From Candidatus Bathyarchaeota archaeon (GTDB lineage: Archaea; Thermoproteota; Bathyarchaeia; Bathyarchaeales; Bathycorpusculaceae): DNA of 64,000 nt. Both the position numbers and the translations under genes were made by a program. The notes beneath the pieces were generated by a model. That model saw only the letters and a program-made list of their open reading frames with translations, made no database searches and was not told where the DNA came from. The DNA is taken from assembly GCA_026014735.1 (NCBI GenBank), contig JAOZHT010000002.1:310001-374000 (forward strand). The letters run 5' to 3'. Of this stretch, positions 40,723-49,334 are shown piece after piece (the first letter of the stretch is position 1; each line of letters starts with the position of its first letter).

Positions 40723-43533
40723 TTAGCGTTTTCTGAAGAGGAGCGCCACCAGAATGAGGACGATGATGATGAGGACTAAGAGCGCGACGAAGGCAGGTAT
40801 GAAGTATTGATCAGCTACGGAGCCGCCTCCAGTTGGCGTCTCGGTTGGTCCATGTGTGCCGGTTGAATCGACTGCGAATGCGGTCTCTGCGGTTGATGGC
40901 CAGTATCCGTTGTTGCCAGCGAATGTCGCCAGAACCATGTATTTGCCCTCGATGTCAGGAACCCATTGCATAACGTATGTTCCCGTTGCGTCTGTGGTTG
41001 CTGTGCCGATGTTTCTAAAGTTGTTGTTTGCATCAACTACGCTTATCATGACTTCGACGCCTGTGAAGTTGGTGGGCATGGGTTTCTGCTGGTACACATA
41101 AGCCATCCATTCAGACATGGATGCGTCGGATGACACTGGAACACCATTGGGGAACCGCGCTGCCTGCTCCTGCTGGTTGGTGCCTGCTGCGATATCAGTT
41201 ACTCTGCCGCTGATAATTAATGAGCCGCCTAAGCCAAAGCCGGTGCTTGGCGCGTTAACCGTGATTGCTGAGGGGCCTCTGCCGACGACGTAGATGGAGT
41301 TGTCATAGCTGTTAAACCAGGTTGCATAGCCGTCTGCGGCTGCAAAACTGGAGGTGGTGAACTCGGTTACGTATGATGAGAGTGTCCAGATTTGTTCGCC
41401 TGTTGTTGCGTTAATCGCTCGTGTAAGGGCGCCCTTGAAGAGGGGGGTTTCAACCGTGTGCTCAGATGTGACAAGGTAGACTACGTCGTTGCCGATTGCG
41501 TTGACAAATGTGGGGTAGTTGCCTGGAACCTGGAAGCCGCTGTTAGTGCTGTTGTCTTCGCCGCCGTTACCGTAAGTCCAAAGCACATCGCCAGTAAGTG
41601 TGTCGTAGCAGTAAACTATGCCAGCGTATGCACTGCTGTACATTCTGCCGTAAGCAAAGGTGTTAGCTAAGCTGCCTGAAGCTTGGCTACCGTAGTAGTC
41701 AAAGTCCGCCTGAGGTGTTGATGGCCCCCAAAGTTTCGCGCCGGTGTCTAGGTTGTAGCCAATGAAGTTCTGGGTTTCACGGAGGTTCTCCACGAAGACG
41801 CGGTTCACGGGGTCAATGCCTGCTTGCAGAACTGTCAAGTTACCAGCGGGCGGCTGCACTGTGTTGCTCCATAGAATGCTGCCGACGGTTCCTCTGGATG
41901 CGTTGAGGTTGATAGCGAAGTATGTGTAGGGGCTGAAGCCTAAATTGCCCATGAAGGTTGCGCCTTGAGAGGGTAACGAGCCGTTGTAGAGCAGCATAAT
42001 GTCATTGTATATCGCTCCGACTACCGTGACCGATGTCATGGGGTTGCGCCAGGAGACTGGGACGCTCCAGTCAAAGCGGTTCTGCGCGTTACTTGCGTTG
42101 TTGACGCCGCCGTTGACCTGCAATGTTGAGCCGTAAGGTACAACTTGGTTTGCTTGCCCGGTTGAGAGTGTTGCGGTGGTGCCGGTTCTCGGAATTGGGA
42201 ATGTTGTTATGAGTGCTTGTACGTTGGGGTTACCCATGTAGGTAGCGTTGATGATTGAAGGCGACAGTAAGCTTCCGCCGGTGTAGGGGTTGGTTCCGAA
42301 GTTCCATAGTTTAGTTGAGTTCCACTGTGCCAGGTAATAGCTGGGATTAGCAGCTGTGCCGTTGTTTGCAAAGACATAGCGTATCTGTTCACCGTTTGGA
42401 CCCATAACAGCTGTTCCTGTAGGCACGCCGGTTACGTTGAATAGCGGTTCACCGGTGAAGCCGTCGAATAGCCGGGCAAAGTTGGCTGTGCATAGTATCG
42501 ATGGGTAGACACCGTGTTGGTTGGGATCTTCGTGGTCCCAGACAAGGGCAAGAGAAAGCGGAGGAACATCGCTTCGAGACCAGAGTTTTTCTCCGGTACG
42601 CAAATCAACGCAAACGGTTGGTCCGCTGTTGTAGCCTGTAAAGGATATTGGCTCTGTGTAGTAGATTCTGCCGTCGACGATGATGGGGTTTTGGTATCGC
42701 TGGTTATAGGCTGACCCTTCAAAGTATACGTTGCCAGGGATAGTGAATTTGTCGCCGCCGACAACTCCCGCGTTAGTTAATGGTTTAGTCCACATGATGT
42801 GGCTGGTTAATGGTCCTATGGTGTCGCCTGCATAGAAGACTGCGCCGTTGCCGCCAAGGTTGTAGCTGACAGTGAAGGCGCCGTAGCCGGGAGCACCTGT
42901 TCCCAGCCAGTTGTTAGATATTGTCCACCAGAAGGTGTTTTCGCCGTAGATGGGGCGGGTCCAGTATTCAGAGGGTAAAGGATAGCTGTCTGGGTAAGTG
43001 AAGATGGGGTCTTCTTGAACCACCAGAGTTGTATTTGCTGAGCTTGGAAGATAGTAGTCGTTGACTAGAATCGAGGTGGGGTTGTAGGCTCCGCCGCTTG
43101 AGTTGTAGGCTTGCCCGGGGAAGTTGAAGGTAAAGGTGTATGTTCCAACCATCGAGGGCGTAAACAAGTAGCTTTGAGATGAAGTGGTGTCTGCGATGGT
43201 TGCGAAGGTTTGAGAGGTGTTTGTGCCGTCAGGAGCCGTGATGGTTAACATGAAGTTGTGGAATCTATATTCATTGTTTACTGCTGCATAGGCGATTCCT
43301 GTTGCATTATCGTTGGGATAGTACCCGTAGACTCTGTTAAGCCACATGTAGATGAGGGTTGATTGGTTGAGTCCGATGGGGTTAGGTAACGCTGCGATGT
43401 AGGCGTTTGTTGTGAGTTGCTGTGGGGGATTGTGGGCGCTTGCGGTCGGTAGCAGCATGGTTGAGGCTGCGATTGAAGTTACTAAAATCAAACTGACGAA
43501 AATAGCTGTTGCTTTATTCGAAGAAAAATGCAT
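40723..43533 (-). CDS. Giant cell-surface PQQ-type beta-propeller protein (paralogue 3)
   Basis: 936 residues. Signal peptide (AIFVSLILVTSIAASTMLLP ending TASAHNPP), N-terminal Ig-like domain (NPIGLNQSTLIYMWLNRVYG), propeller blades (TGEKLWSRSD, TGAKLWGPST, TGDVLWTYGN, TGEQIWTLSS), C-terminal sandwich domain (TGTYVMQWVPDIEGKYMVLA) and a terminal membrane helix with RKR tail. It is closest to paralogue 2 and shares long runs with it. ATG 43533 is preceded by TAGGAG with 13 nt between. The three copies differ mostly in loop length within the propeller, as expected for exposed surfaces under diversifying selection. Confidence 0.82.
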   Translation of the reverse strand: MHFSSNKATAIFVSLILVTSIAASTMLLPTASAHNPPQQLTTNAYIAALPNPIGLNQSTLIYMWLNRVYGYYPNDNATGIAYAAVNNEYRFHNFMLTITAPDGTNTSQTFATIADTTSSQSYLFTPSMVGTYTFTFNFPGQAYNSSGGAYNPTSILVNDYYLPSSANTTLVVQEDPIFTYPDSYPLPSEYWTRPIYGENTFWWTISNNWLGTGAPGYGAFTVSYNLGGNGAVFYAGDTIGPLTSHIMWTKPLTNAGVVGGDKFTIPGNVYFEGSAYNQRYQNPIIVDGRIYYTEPISFTGYNSGPTVCVDLRTGEKLWSRSDVPPLSLALVWDHEDPNQHGVYPSILCTANFARLFDGFTGEPLFNVTGVPTGTAVMGPNGEQIRYVFANNGTAANPSYYLAQWNSTKLWNFGTNPYTGGSLLSPSIINATYMGNPNVQALITTFPIPRTGTTATLSTGQANQVVPYGSTLQVNGGVNNASNAQNRFDWSVPVSWRNPMTSVTVVGAIYNDIMLLYNGSLPSQGATFMGNLGFSPYTYFAINLNASRGTVGSILWSNTVQPPAGNLTVLQAGIDPVNRVFVENLRETQNFIGYNLDTGAKLWGPSTPQADFDYYGSQASGSLANTFAYGRMYSSAYAGIVYCYDTLTGDVLWTYGNGGEDNSTNSGFQVPGNYPTFVNAIGNDVVYLVTSEHTVETPLFKGALTRAINATTGEQIWTLSSYVTEFTTSSFAAADGYATWFNSYDNSIYVVGRGPSAITVNAPSTGFGLGGSLIISGRVTDIAAGTNQQEQAARFPNGVPVSSDASMSEWMAYVYQQKPMPTNFTGVEVMISVVDANNNFRNIGTATTDATGTYVMQWVPDIEGKYMVLATFAGNNGYWPSTAETAFAVDSTGTHGPTETPTGGGSVADQYFIPAFVALLVLIIIVLILVALLFRKR

Positions 43534-43752
43534 AATTTTCTTTTTTCTCCTAAAAATTCTGTTATTACTAGTAGCGATTGCCCTTTAATAAAATTAACGC
43601 ACTAGAAGGCAGGAGCACAGTTCTTTTGTCAAATAGACGCCTTTTGTTGCCCCTTATCGCCAACTCGGCTCATATATGCCTGGGTTTCCTCCGCTCTTCG
43701 GGTGTCATGCAGGGCTCAGGTACCGTAATCGATATAAACCGAATACCCAAGT

Positions 43753-44784
43753 ATGCAAGCAATGCTCGACCTCTACATTGGATTGACCCAAAACGCCATC
43801 AACATAGCCGCTGCCCTCGCCATGCTCGTTACAGCCGTGCTACTAGCAGCCGCAATCGGAGACCCCTCCCCCAACTACCCCGACCGGCTAGCGTTTAAAC
43901 TGCACCCCACCGTGCTGATGGGCAACTTCACACGGAAAATCGAACCGCATTTCAGAAACCCCAACTCTGCAACCGAAAAGTTTCTGGGTGCGCTTTTGGG
44001 TTTAACGGTTATCGCGGTGTTTGCGCTGCCCGTTTTTTTTGCGCTCTGGGCAATCTACTTGTTTCTACCCTTATACCTTAACTTGCTCGTCTATGCAGTC
44101 GTCGGCGTGGTGCTGCTAAAGATGACCCTATGCATCAAGCTTGAAACAGACTGGGCTAAAGCCGCAGCCAAAGCCATAGATGCAAACGATATTGATGAAG
44201 CAAAAAAGTACAGTCACTTCTCAAGGCGGGACTCACGGGGGCTGAACGGCAGCCAAATCGCCAGCGCCGTCATCGAATCCATGTCCGAGAACCTCATCGA
44301 CTTTAAACTCTCACCCATGATGTCCTTTGCGCTCTTCGGCGTCACAGGCGCCATCGCCTTCCGCGCTATAAACACGCTTGATGGCATGGTGGGCTTCAAA
44401 AACAAGCAGTACATCAACCTGGGATGGTTCAGCGCAAACCTAGATAACTTGGTGAATTATGTGCCTACGCGGCTGACGGCACTGCTTATGATTGCTGCAG
44501 CGGCGCTTCTGGGGATGGACGCAAAAAACGCATGGCGCATGGCTCGCCGGGACCACAAAAAAACGCCCAGCCGCAACCACGGTTGGCCCATGGCGGCGGT
44601 TGCCGGCGCCCTACGCATCCAGCTTGAAAAACCAGGGCAATACATACTTGCTGACGCACAAGAACCCTTGACTGGCAAAAAGATTCTGGGGGCGCTTCGC
44701 ATCCGCGACGTGACGATTGTGCTGTGGGGGCTGCTTTGTGTGGCGGTGCTTGTGGTGGTGCGGCTGTTTTGGATGCCGATTTAG
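43753..44784 (+). CDS. cbiB: Adenosylcobinamide-phosphate synthase (CbiB)
   Basis: Membrane enzyme that attaches aminopropanol phosphate (made by CobD) to adenosylcobyric acid. Family motifs: AAIGDPSPNYPDRLAFKLHP and VLMGNFTRKIEP near the N-terminus, SHFSRRDSRGLNGSQIASAV, then SMSENLIDFKLSPMM and AINTLDGMVGFKNKQYINLG. The length of 343 is usual. A TATA box GATATAAAC at 43731-43739 sits only 14-22 nt before ATG 43753, which fits leaderless translation from the next ATG (43762) better; the N-terminus is therefore uncertain by three residues. Confidence 0.9.
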   Translation: MQAMLDLYIGLTQNAINIAAALAMLVTAVLLAAAIGDPSPNYPDRLAFKLHPTVLMGNFTRKIEPHFRNPNSATEKFLGALLGLTVIAVFALPVFFALWAIYLFLPLYLNLLVYAVVGVVLLKMTLCIKLETDWAKAAAKAIDANDIDEAKKYSHFSRRDSRGLNGSQIASAVIESMSENLIDFKLSPMMSFALFGVTGAIAFRAINTLDGMVGFKNKQYINLGWFSANLDNLVNYVPTRLTALLMIAAAALLGMDAKNAWRMARRDHKKTPSRNHGWPMAAVAGALRIQLEKPGQYILADAQEPLTGKKILGALRIRDVTIVLWGLLCVAVLVVVRLFWMPI

Positions 44785-44836
44785 TGCAAAGTATTAATCA
44801 CACAGGCAAAGTAAAATGTGCTAAAGGGTGCCGCAG

Positions 44837-46285
44837 ATGCGTGTCCTACTCATAAATCCACCGCGCATTCAGCCTAAAGCATGGGGGAGACCAAACGTTT
44901 TTCCACCCATAGTGCTGGCGACGGTGGCGGCGGTTCTGGAGAAGAAGCATGCGGTATCCATAATCGACGCGCCCACGGAGGGATGGGAGAACCTGACGGA
45001 ACTCGACGAATCCAAGTACCGCGTTGGCTTGAGCGCAGAGACGATTGCCTCCCGAGTAGCAGCGTGGAAGCCTGATGTAGCAGTTTTGGAGATTCCGTTT
45101 TCAGGGTGGTCCAGAACCGCGTTTGAGGTTGCAGCCACCGTCAAAGGCGTTAACCCAGAAATAGCCGTGGTGCTGTTTGGGCTGCACCCGTCCTCTCAGC
45201 CCAGGGAATGCCTACAGAATAGTAATGTAGATTTTGTGGTAATCGGGGAACCCGAAACCACCATCAATGAGCTAACCGATGCGCTTTCGGAGAAGAAAAC
45301 CGAATTCGGCGATATCAAAGGAATAGGCTACCGCAAAGAGGGCAAGCCGGTTTTAACAGGCAAACGCGCGGCAACTGAAGATTTAGATACGCTGCCCTTC
45401 CCGGCAAGGCACCTGTTGCCCATGAAGGTCTACGGCGAAGCTGTGAAGCAGAATCCGCTGCGAGGCGAAATCAGCAAGCCCTACACCATCGTCATCACCA
45501 GCCGCGGTTGCCCCTACAACTGCGTGTTCTGCTCCAACTGCATCGTTTGGGGCAAAAAGTGGCGTCCACGCAGCCCAAAGAATGTGGTGGATGAGCTTGA
45601 GCAGGTAGTGAAGGTTTTCGGCATCAAACAGGTGGATTTCTCCGATGACAACCTCACCTTGGATAGGCAAAGGATGATACAGATATGCGACTTAATCATC
45701 CAGCGTGGACTGCGCTTTGAGTGGTTCACGCCTAATGGCATCCGCGCCGACACCCTCGACGAGGCCTTACTGCGCAGGATGAAGGAGGCGGGCTGCAAGA
45801 AAATCCGCATCGCGCCCGAATCAGGCGTACAGCGCGTGGTGGATGAGGTCATCAGGAAGAATCAGGACCTTGGAAAGGTGGAGGAGGCGGTTGTCGCAGC
45901 TAAAAAGGTGGGTTTGAAGGTAGGCTGCTTTTTTGTCATGGGCTTAATCGGCGAAACCAAAGCCGACATCGAAGAAACCATCCGGTTCGCCTACAAACTC
46001 CGCAGTTTAGGCGCGGACACATTCATCTTCAGCATCGCTATGCCGCTTTACGGCACCACCTTTTTTGAGCAAGCACGCGACCACGGCTACCTCAAAGAGG
46101 GCTTCTGTGATTTTGCGTTGGCGGCGACTGAGCCGCTGGTGGAGACGGAGGAGTTTTCGGCATCGGATCTGCAGGAGCTCTGTATGCGGGCAAACATGGT
46201 GAATCCCACCTTTACCAGGGGGAAGATGCTGCGGGCGATGCGGCATCCGGTTAAGACGGCGAAGATGCTGCTTAAAAAGAAATGA
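44837..46285 (+). CDS. B12-binding radical SAM protein (3 of 6)
   Basis: 482 residues. B12 domain: MRVLLINPPRIQPKAWGRP, VLATVAAVLEKKHAVSII, VVLFGLHPSSQPRE. Radical SAM cluster in TSRGCPYNCVFCSNC around residue 225, then VDFSDDNLTLDRQRM. A start at ATG 44837, 8 nt after AAGGGTG, fits the family; the GTG at 44828 is less likely. The C-terminus (MVNPTFTRGKMLRAMRHPVK) differs from members 2, 4 and 5, so it probably has another substrate. It may be co-transcribed with cbiB (about 50 nt apart), a neat link between cofactor synthesis and use. Confidence 0.85.
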   Translation: MRVLLINPPRIQPKAWGRPNVFPPIVLATVAAVLEKKHAVSIIDAPTEGWENLTELDESKYRVGLSAETIASRVAAWKPDVAVLEIPFSGWSRTAFEVAATVKGVNPEIAVVLFGLHPSSQPRECLQNSNVDFVVIGEPETTINELTDALSEKKTEFGDIKGIGYRKEGKPVLTGKRAATEDLDTLPFPARHLLPMKVYGEAVKQNPLRGEISKPYTIVITSRGCPYNCVFCSNCIVWGKKWRPRSPKNVVDELEQVVKVFGIKQVDFSDDNLTLDRQRMIQICDLIIQRGLRFEWFTPNGIRADTLDEALLRRMKEAGCKKIRIAPESGVQRVVDEVIRKNQDLGKVEEAVVAAKKVGLKVGCFFVMGLIGETKADIEETIRFAYKLRSLGADTFIFSIAMPLYGTTFFEQARDHGYLKEGFCDFALAATEPLVETEEFSASDLQELCMRANMVNPTFTRGKMLRAMRHPVKTAKMLLKKK

Positions 46286-46333
46286 GGCGCTCCGCTGCTG
46301 TCAGGGGTTGCTGTGTGTTGTTGAAATCCTTAA

Positions 46334-46351
46334 GTACTACGCTGGTACTAC
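46334..46351 (+). promoter_or_regulatory. Tandem GTACTAC operator-like repeat before a toxin-antitoxin pair
   Basis: GTACTAC occurs at 46334-46340 and again at 46345-46351, an 11-bp (one helical turn) period, 19 nt before the antitoxin start. This fits autoregulation by the AbrB-type antitoxin. Confidence 0.5.
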
Positions 46352-46369
46352 TGAATTATTGTGTGATCC

Positions 46370-46660
46370 ATGCAAGACGAAGTGAAGGTTACTAGAAAAT
46401 ACCAAGTCACCATACCTGAAAGCGTCCGCGCCGAACTAGGCGTAAAAATCGGCGACAAACTCATAGTCAAATCCGAAAATAAACGCATAATCATGGAAGC
46501 CCCCAAACGCATCAAAAACCCCTCCGACTCACTATACTGCCTCTTCGGTAAACCCCTAAACGTTGACGCAGTCAAACTTGTAGAGCAATCCTGGGAAACC
46601 AACTCCAAGCCAGAGCAGCTAAAGAAAATAAGCGGCAAAGAAAAGGAAGATCAAGCTTGA
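46370..46660 (+). CDS. AbrB/MazE-type (SpoVT domain) antitoxin
   Basis: Swapped-hairpin DNA-binding protein: VTRKYQVTIPESVRAELGVK followed by GDKLIVKSENKRIIME is the standard AbrB fold at residues 5-45. The C-terminal 50 residues are charged and likely bind the toxin. It overlaps the PIN toxin by four bases (TTGA). Such antitoxins neutralise VapC and repress their own promoter. Confidence 0.8.
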   Translation: MQDEVKVTRKYQVTIPESVRAELGVKIGDKLIVKSENKRIIMEAPKRIKNPSDSLYCLFGKPLNVDAVKLVEQSWETNSKPEQLKKISGKEKEDQA

Positions 46661-47079
46661 GCTACTACGTTGACACAAACATTTTCGTCTACTCCGCGCT
46701 GGCGCATCCCCTCTATGGGGAAACCTGCAAACGAATAATAGACGACATACAAAACCTCAAAATCAAGGCCTTCTGCGGTTTTCTAGTTCCCATAGAGCTT
46801 CTCGGCGCGTTAGCACGAATAGACCCCGAAAAAGCCGCTGTTGCAGTAGAAGCATTTTTCTCGCTACCCATAAACATGATACCGATAGACGAGGATATCA
46901 TGCAGAATGCAGCTAAACTAACGCTTGAATCAGGCGTCAGCTATGACTGCGTGCACGCGGCATGTATGCACAACAAGGGTTTGGAAACAATAATAACTGA
47001 AGATGCAACGGATTGGAAGAAAATAAAGAAATTCAAAATCATCCGACCGCTTGAATACAAAAAACTAGTTAACCCCTAA
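46657..47079 (+). CDS. vapC: VapC-type PIN-domain toxin
   Basis: PIN RNase of 140 residues. Acidic site: YYVDTNIFVYSAL at the N-terminus, PIELLGAL in the middle, SYDCVHAACM and TEDATDWKKI at the end supply the Asp/Glu residues of VapC toxins. TTG start within the antitoxin stop. Predicted to cleave a specific RNA (often a tRNA or rRNA) when the antitoxin is lost. Sits between two B12-radical SAM genes. Confidence 0.8.
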   Translation: MSYYVDTNIFVYSALAHPLYGETCKRIIDDIQNLKIKAFCGFLVPIELLGALARIDPEKAAVAVEAFFSLPINMIPIDEDIMQNAAKLTLESGVSYDCVHAACMHNKGLETIITEDATDWKKIKKFKIIRPLEYKKLVNP

Positions 47080-47203
47080 GTGACCCGAATTACCCCAAAT
47101 AAACTAAAACTTTACCGTAACTCCAGCGCATCTTTAGCTGCCTCTTCCAGGCGAATTTACCTCTAAGCTGCAATCAGCGTTTTCTAGGTCGCTTTACGTA
47201 AAC

Positions 47204-47211
47204 ATTATATG
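47204..47211 (+). promoter_or_regulatory. TATA box of the fourth B12-radical SAM gene
   Basis: ATTATATG in AACATTATATGG, 42-49 nt before TTG 47253. The fifth radical SAM gene has the same AACATTATA context at the same distance. Confidence 0.55.
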
Positions 47212-47252
47212 GTGTTTCAGCGTCTAACCCTTTCTACAAGGGCGAAGCATAC

Positions 47253-48638
47253 TTGAAGATTACACTCCTCAATCCACCCTATCCCCCAAACGCGCATAGT
47301 CACCCACCGTTCATTCCGTTGGGGCTAGCATATCTTGGCGCCATCGCCGAGCAGGCAGGACACCAAGTCACAGTCATAGACTGCCAAGGCGAACACCTCA
47401 GCTACGAGGGCTTCCGCAGCCGCATAGCCGCGGTGCCATCAGACGTTATCGGCGTAACCTCAACTACGCTGCTCTACAACAGCGCCAAAACCCTCATAGA
47501 AATCAGCCGCCAAGCACACCCTAACGCAATAACCATGTTCGGCGGCAGCCACGTGAGCTTCTGGGACGAAAATGCCATCAACGAATCAGCCGCCATCGAC
47601 GTAATCGTACGCAAAGAAGGCGAAACAACCTTCCTTGAGCTTCTTCAGCGCATCGAAGCAAAAAAGAGCCTTGAAGGCATCCTGGGCACAACCGTGCGCT
47701 CCAAAGACGGCAAAATCCAGCGTAACCCCGACCGCCCCTTCCTCCACGACCTCGACTCGTTGCCCTCACCTGCCTACCACCTGTTGCCGCTGGACAGCTA
47801 CCACCGCATGGGCAAAACCATCTTCCCCATCGTCACCAGCCGAGGATGTGTGCAGTGGTGTGACTTCTGCAGCACCGTACGCATGTTCGGCAGAGGCTAC
47901 CGCGTCCGCAGCCCCAAAAAAGTCGTGGACGACATGGAGAACCTTCATAAAAAATACGGCGAAAGCCAATTCACATTCTACGATGACGCCTTCACCATAA
48001 ACCGCAAACATACCCTGGAAATGTGCGCTGACATCAAAGCCCGAGGGCTGCATGTGGAGTGGGACTGCGAAACCCGCGTGGACTGCGTCGATGCAGAGTT
48101 GCTGGAGAAGATGCGGGATGCAGGCTGCATTACGATTTGGTTTGGCGTGGAATCGGGCTCTGAGAAGATGCTGGGCAAGATGCATAAGAGCATTAACCGC
48201 GACCAGGTGCGTTCGGCTTTCAAGATGGCGCAGAAAGCAGGCATGATGACTATCGCGTCGGCAGTCATAGGCTTCCCCGGAGAAACCGAGGAGACCGCGT
48301 GGGAAACCATCAACTTCATCAATTCGCTTAACCCCGACGACATCGGCTGCTACGTCGCCACACCCTACCCCGGCACCCCCATGTACGACGAAGTCGTCAA
48401 GAACGGCTGGCTACGCGTCACCGACTTCAACAAATACGACACCGCCACCCCCACCTTCGAAACCCCCGAACTCAGCATGGAGAAAATCCGCGAAATCAAA
48501 TACAAGGCGCACCAGAAATTCTATTTGCGCCCCGCTTACGTGTTTAAGATGATGCGTAAAGGTGGCACCTATGGACGCAGCGGACTGAAGACTTCGGCGG
48601 CGTATGCACTGCGGGCCATGCACATAAAACTCTCCTAA
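47253..48638 (+). CDS. B12-binding radical SAM protein (4 of 6)
   Basis: 461 residues, TTG start giving MKITLLNPPYPPNAHSHPPF. B12 domain: LGLAYLGAIAEQAGHQVTVI, TMFGGSHVSFWDENA. Radical SAM cluster: TSRGCVQWCDFCSTVRMFGR near residue 205, then FYDDAFTINRK, GCITIWFGVESGSEKML, AVIGFPGETEETAW. Very close to member 5 in protein and, in places, in DNA. The C-terminal tail (KFYLRPAYVFKMMRKGG) is basic and amphipathic, as if to touch a membrane, which is compatible with a lipid substrate but does not show one. Confidence 0.85.
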   Translation: MKITLLNPPYPPNAHSHPPFIPLGLAYLGAIAEQAGHQVTVIDCQGEHLSYEGFRSRIAAVPSDVIGVTSTTLLYNSAKTLIEISRQAHPNAITMFGGSHVSFWDENAINESAAIDVIVRKEGETTFLELLQRIEAKKSLEGILGTTVRSKDGKIQRNPDRPFLHDLDSLPSPAYHLLPLDSYHRMGKTIFPIVTSRGCVQWCDFCSTVRMFGRGYRVRSPKKVVDDMENLHKKYGESQFTFYDDAFTINRKHTLEMCADIKARGLHVEWDCETRVDCVDAELLEKMRDAGCITIWFGVESGSEKMLGKMHKSINRDQVRSAFKMAQKAGMMTIASAVIGFPGETEETAWETINFINSLNPDDIGCYVATPYPGTPMYDEVVKNGWLRVTDFNKYDTATPTFETPELSMEKIREIKYKAHQKFYLRPAYVFKMMRKGGTYGRSGLKTSAAYALRAMHIKLS

Positions 48639-48726
48639 CACGCGTCCTTTTCTTTTTTTAACAGTTACTTTTTGATTGTACAAACCTATATATGCCGTAT
48701 TAATTTCCTATTAGTGTGGTGATAAT

Positions 48727-48954
48727 ATGGTAAAAGCAATAGTATCAATTGACGACAGAACAAACCGCATACTCAACATACTCAAAGCCAAGTATGGCCT
48801 CAAAGACAAAAGTCAAGCGATAAATTTAATGGCACAGCAGTTCGAAGAATGCGTCATGGAGCCAGAGCTAAGACCAGAATTTATCGAAAGCTTGAAGGCT
48901 TCAGAAACTGAGAAAACCGTGAAGGTCAAAGACTTCGCTAAAAGGTACGCATAG
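48727..48954 (+). CDS. DUF2683-like antitoxin
   Basis: 75-residue protein. N-terminal MVKAIVSIDDRTNRILNILK then GLKDKSQAINLMAQQFEE forms a ribbon-helix-helix-like unit; the charged C-terminal ELRPEFIESLKASE is expected to wrap the toxin. Archaeal DUF2683/RelB-like proteins pair with RelE/ParE toxins. TATA-like CCTATATATG about 40 nt upstream. Toxin gene follows after 9 nt. Confidence 0.75.
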   Translation: MVKAIVSIDDRTNRILNILKAKYGLKDKSQAINLMAQQFEECVMEPELRPEFIESLKASETEKTVKVKDFAKRYA

Positions 48955-48963
48955 CGTGATTAC

Positions 48964-49224
48964 TTGTATTCTCTTGAAGTAGTCGAGAAAGTAGACCGAA
49001 TATTCAAGAAAATAGCAAAGAAAGATTCGGCCCAGTTTGACGCTCTCGCCAAGAAAGTAAACGCTATACTAGAAAATCCTCAGCAGTTCAAACCACTTAG
49101 GTCTCCTATGCAGCATATGCGCCGAGTTCATGTAGGTTCTTTTGTGCTTGTTTTCGATGTAGACGAAACTAGGAAGGTAGTTACAATAAGAAGATATGAG
49201 CACCATGATAGCGCCTACAAGTAA
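48964..49224 (+). CDS. RelE/ParE-superfamily toxin
   Basis: 86 residues with the RelE fold pattern: LEVVEKVDRIFKKIAKKDSA, then QFKPLRSPMQHMRRVHVGSF and VTIRRYEHHDSAYK, including the basic residues and the C-terminal Arg-Tyr-x-His segment used for mRNA cutting in this family. TTG start at 48964. Pair with the upstream DUF2683-like antitoxin. Placed between members 4 and 5 of the radical SAM set. Confidence 0.75.
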   Translation: MYSLEVVEKVDRIFKKIAKKDSAQFDALAKKVNAILENPQQFKPLRSPMQHMRRVHVGSFVLVFDVDETRKVVTIRRYEHHDSAYK

Positions 49225-49286
49225 GGGTGCTATTGGGTATCTGCATTTATCTGGTTCTTTGAATATATGCCCCCCTTTAAGAAAAC

Positions 49287-49294
49287 ATTATAAT
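49287..49294 (+). promoter_or_regulatory. TATA box of the fifth B12-radical SAM gene
   Basis: ATTATAAT in AACATTATAATC, 41-48 nt before ATG 49335; GGAAAGGG serves as ribosome-binding site. Confidence 0.55.
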
Positions 49295-49334
49295 CTAATC
49301 CAGCGTTAACCCATTCAAACGGAAAGGGCAAGCA

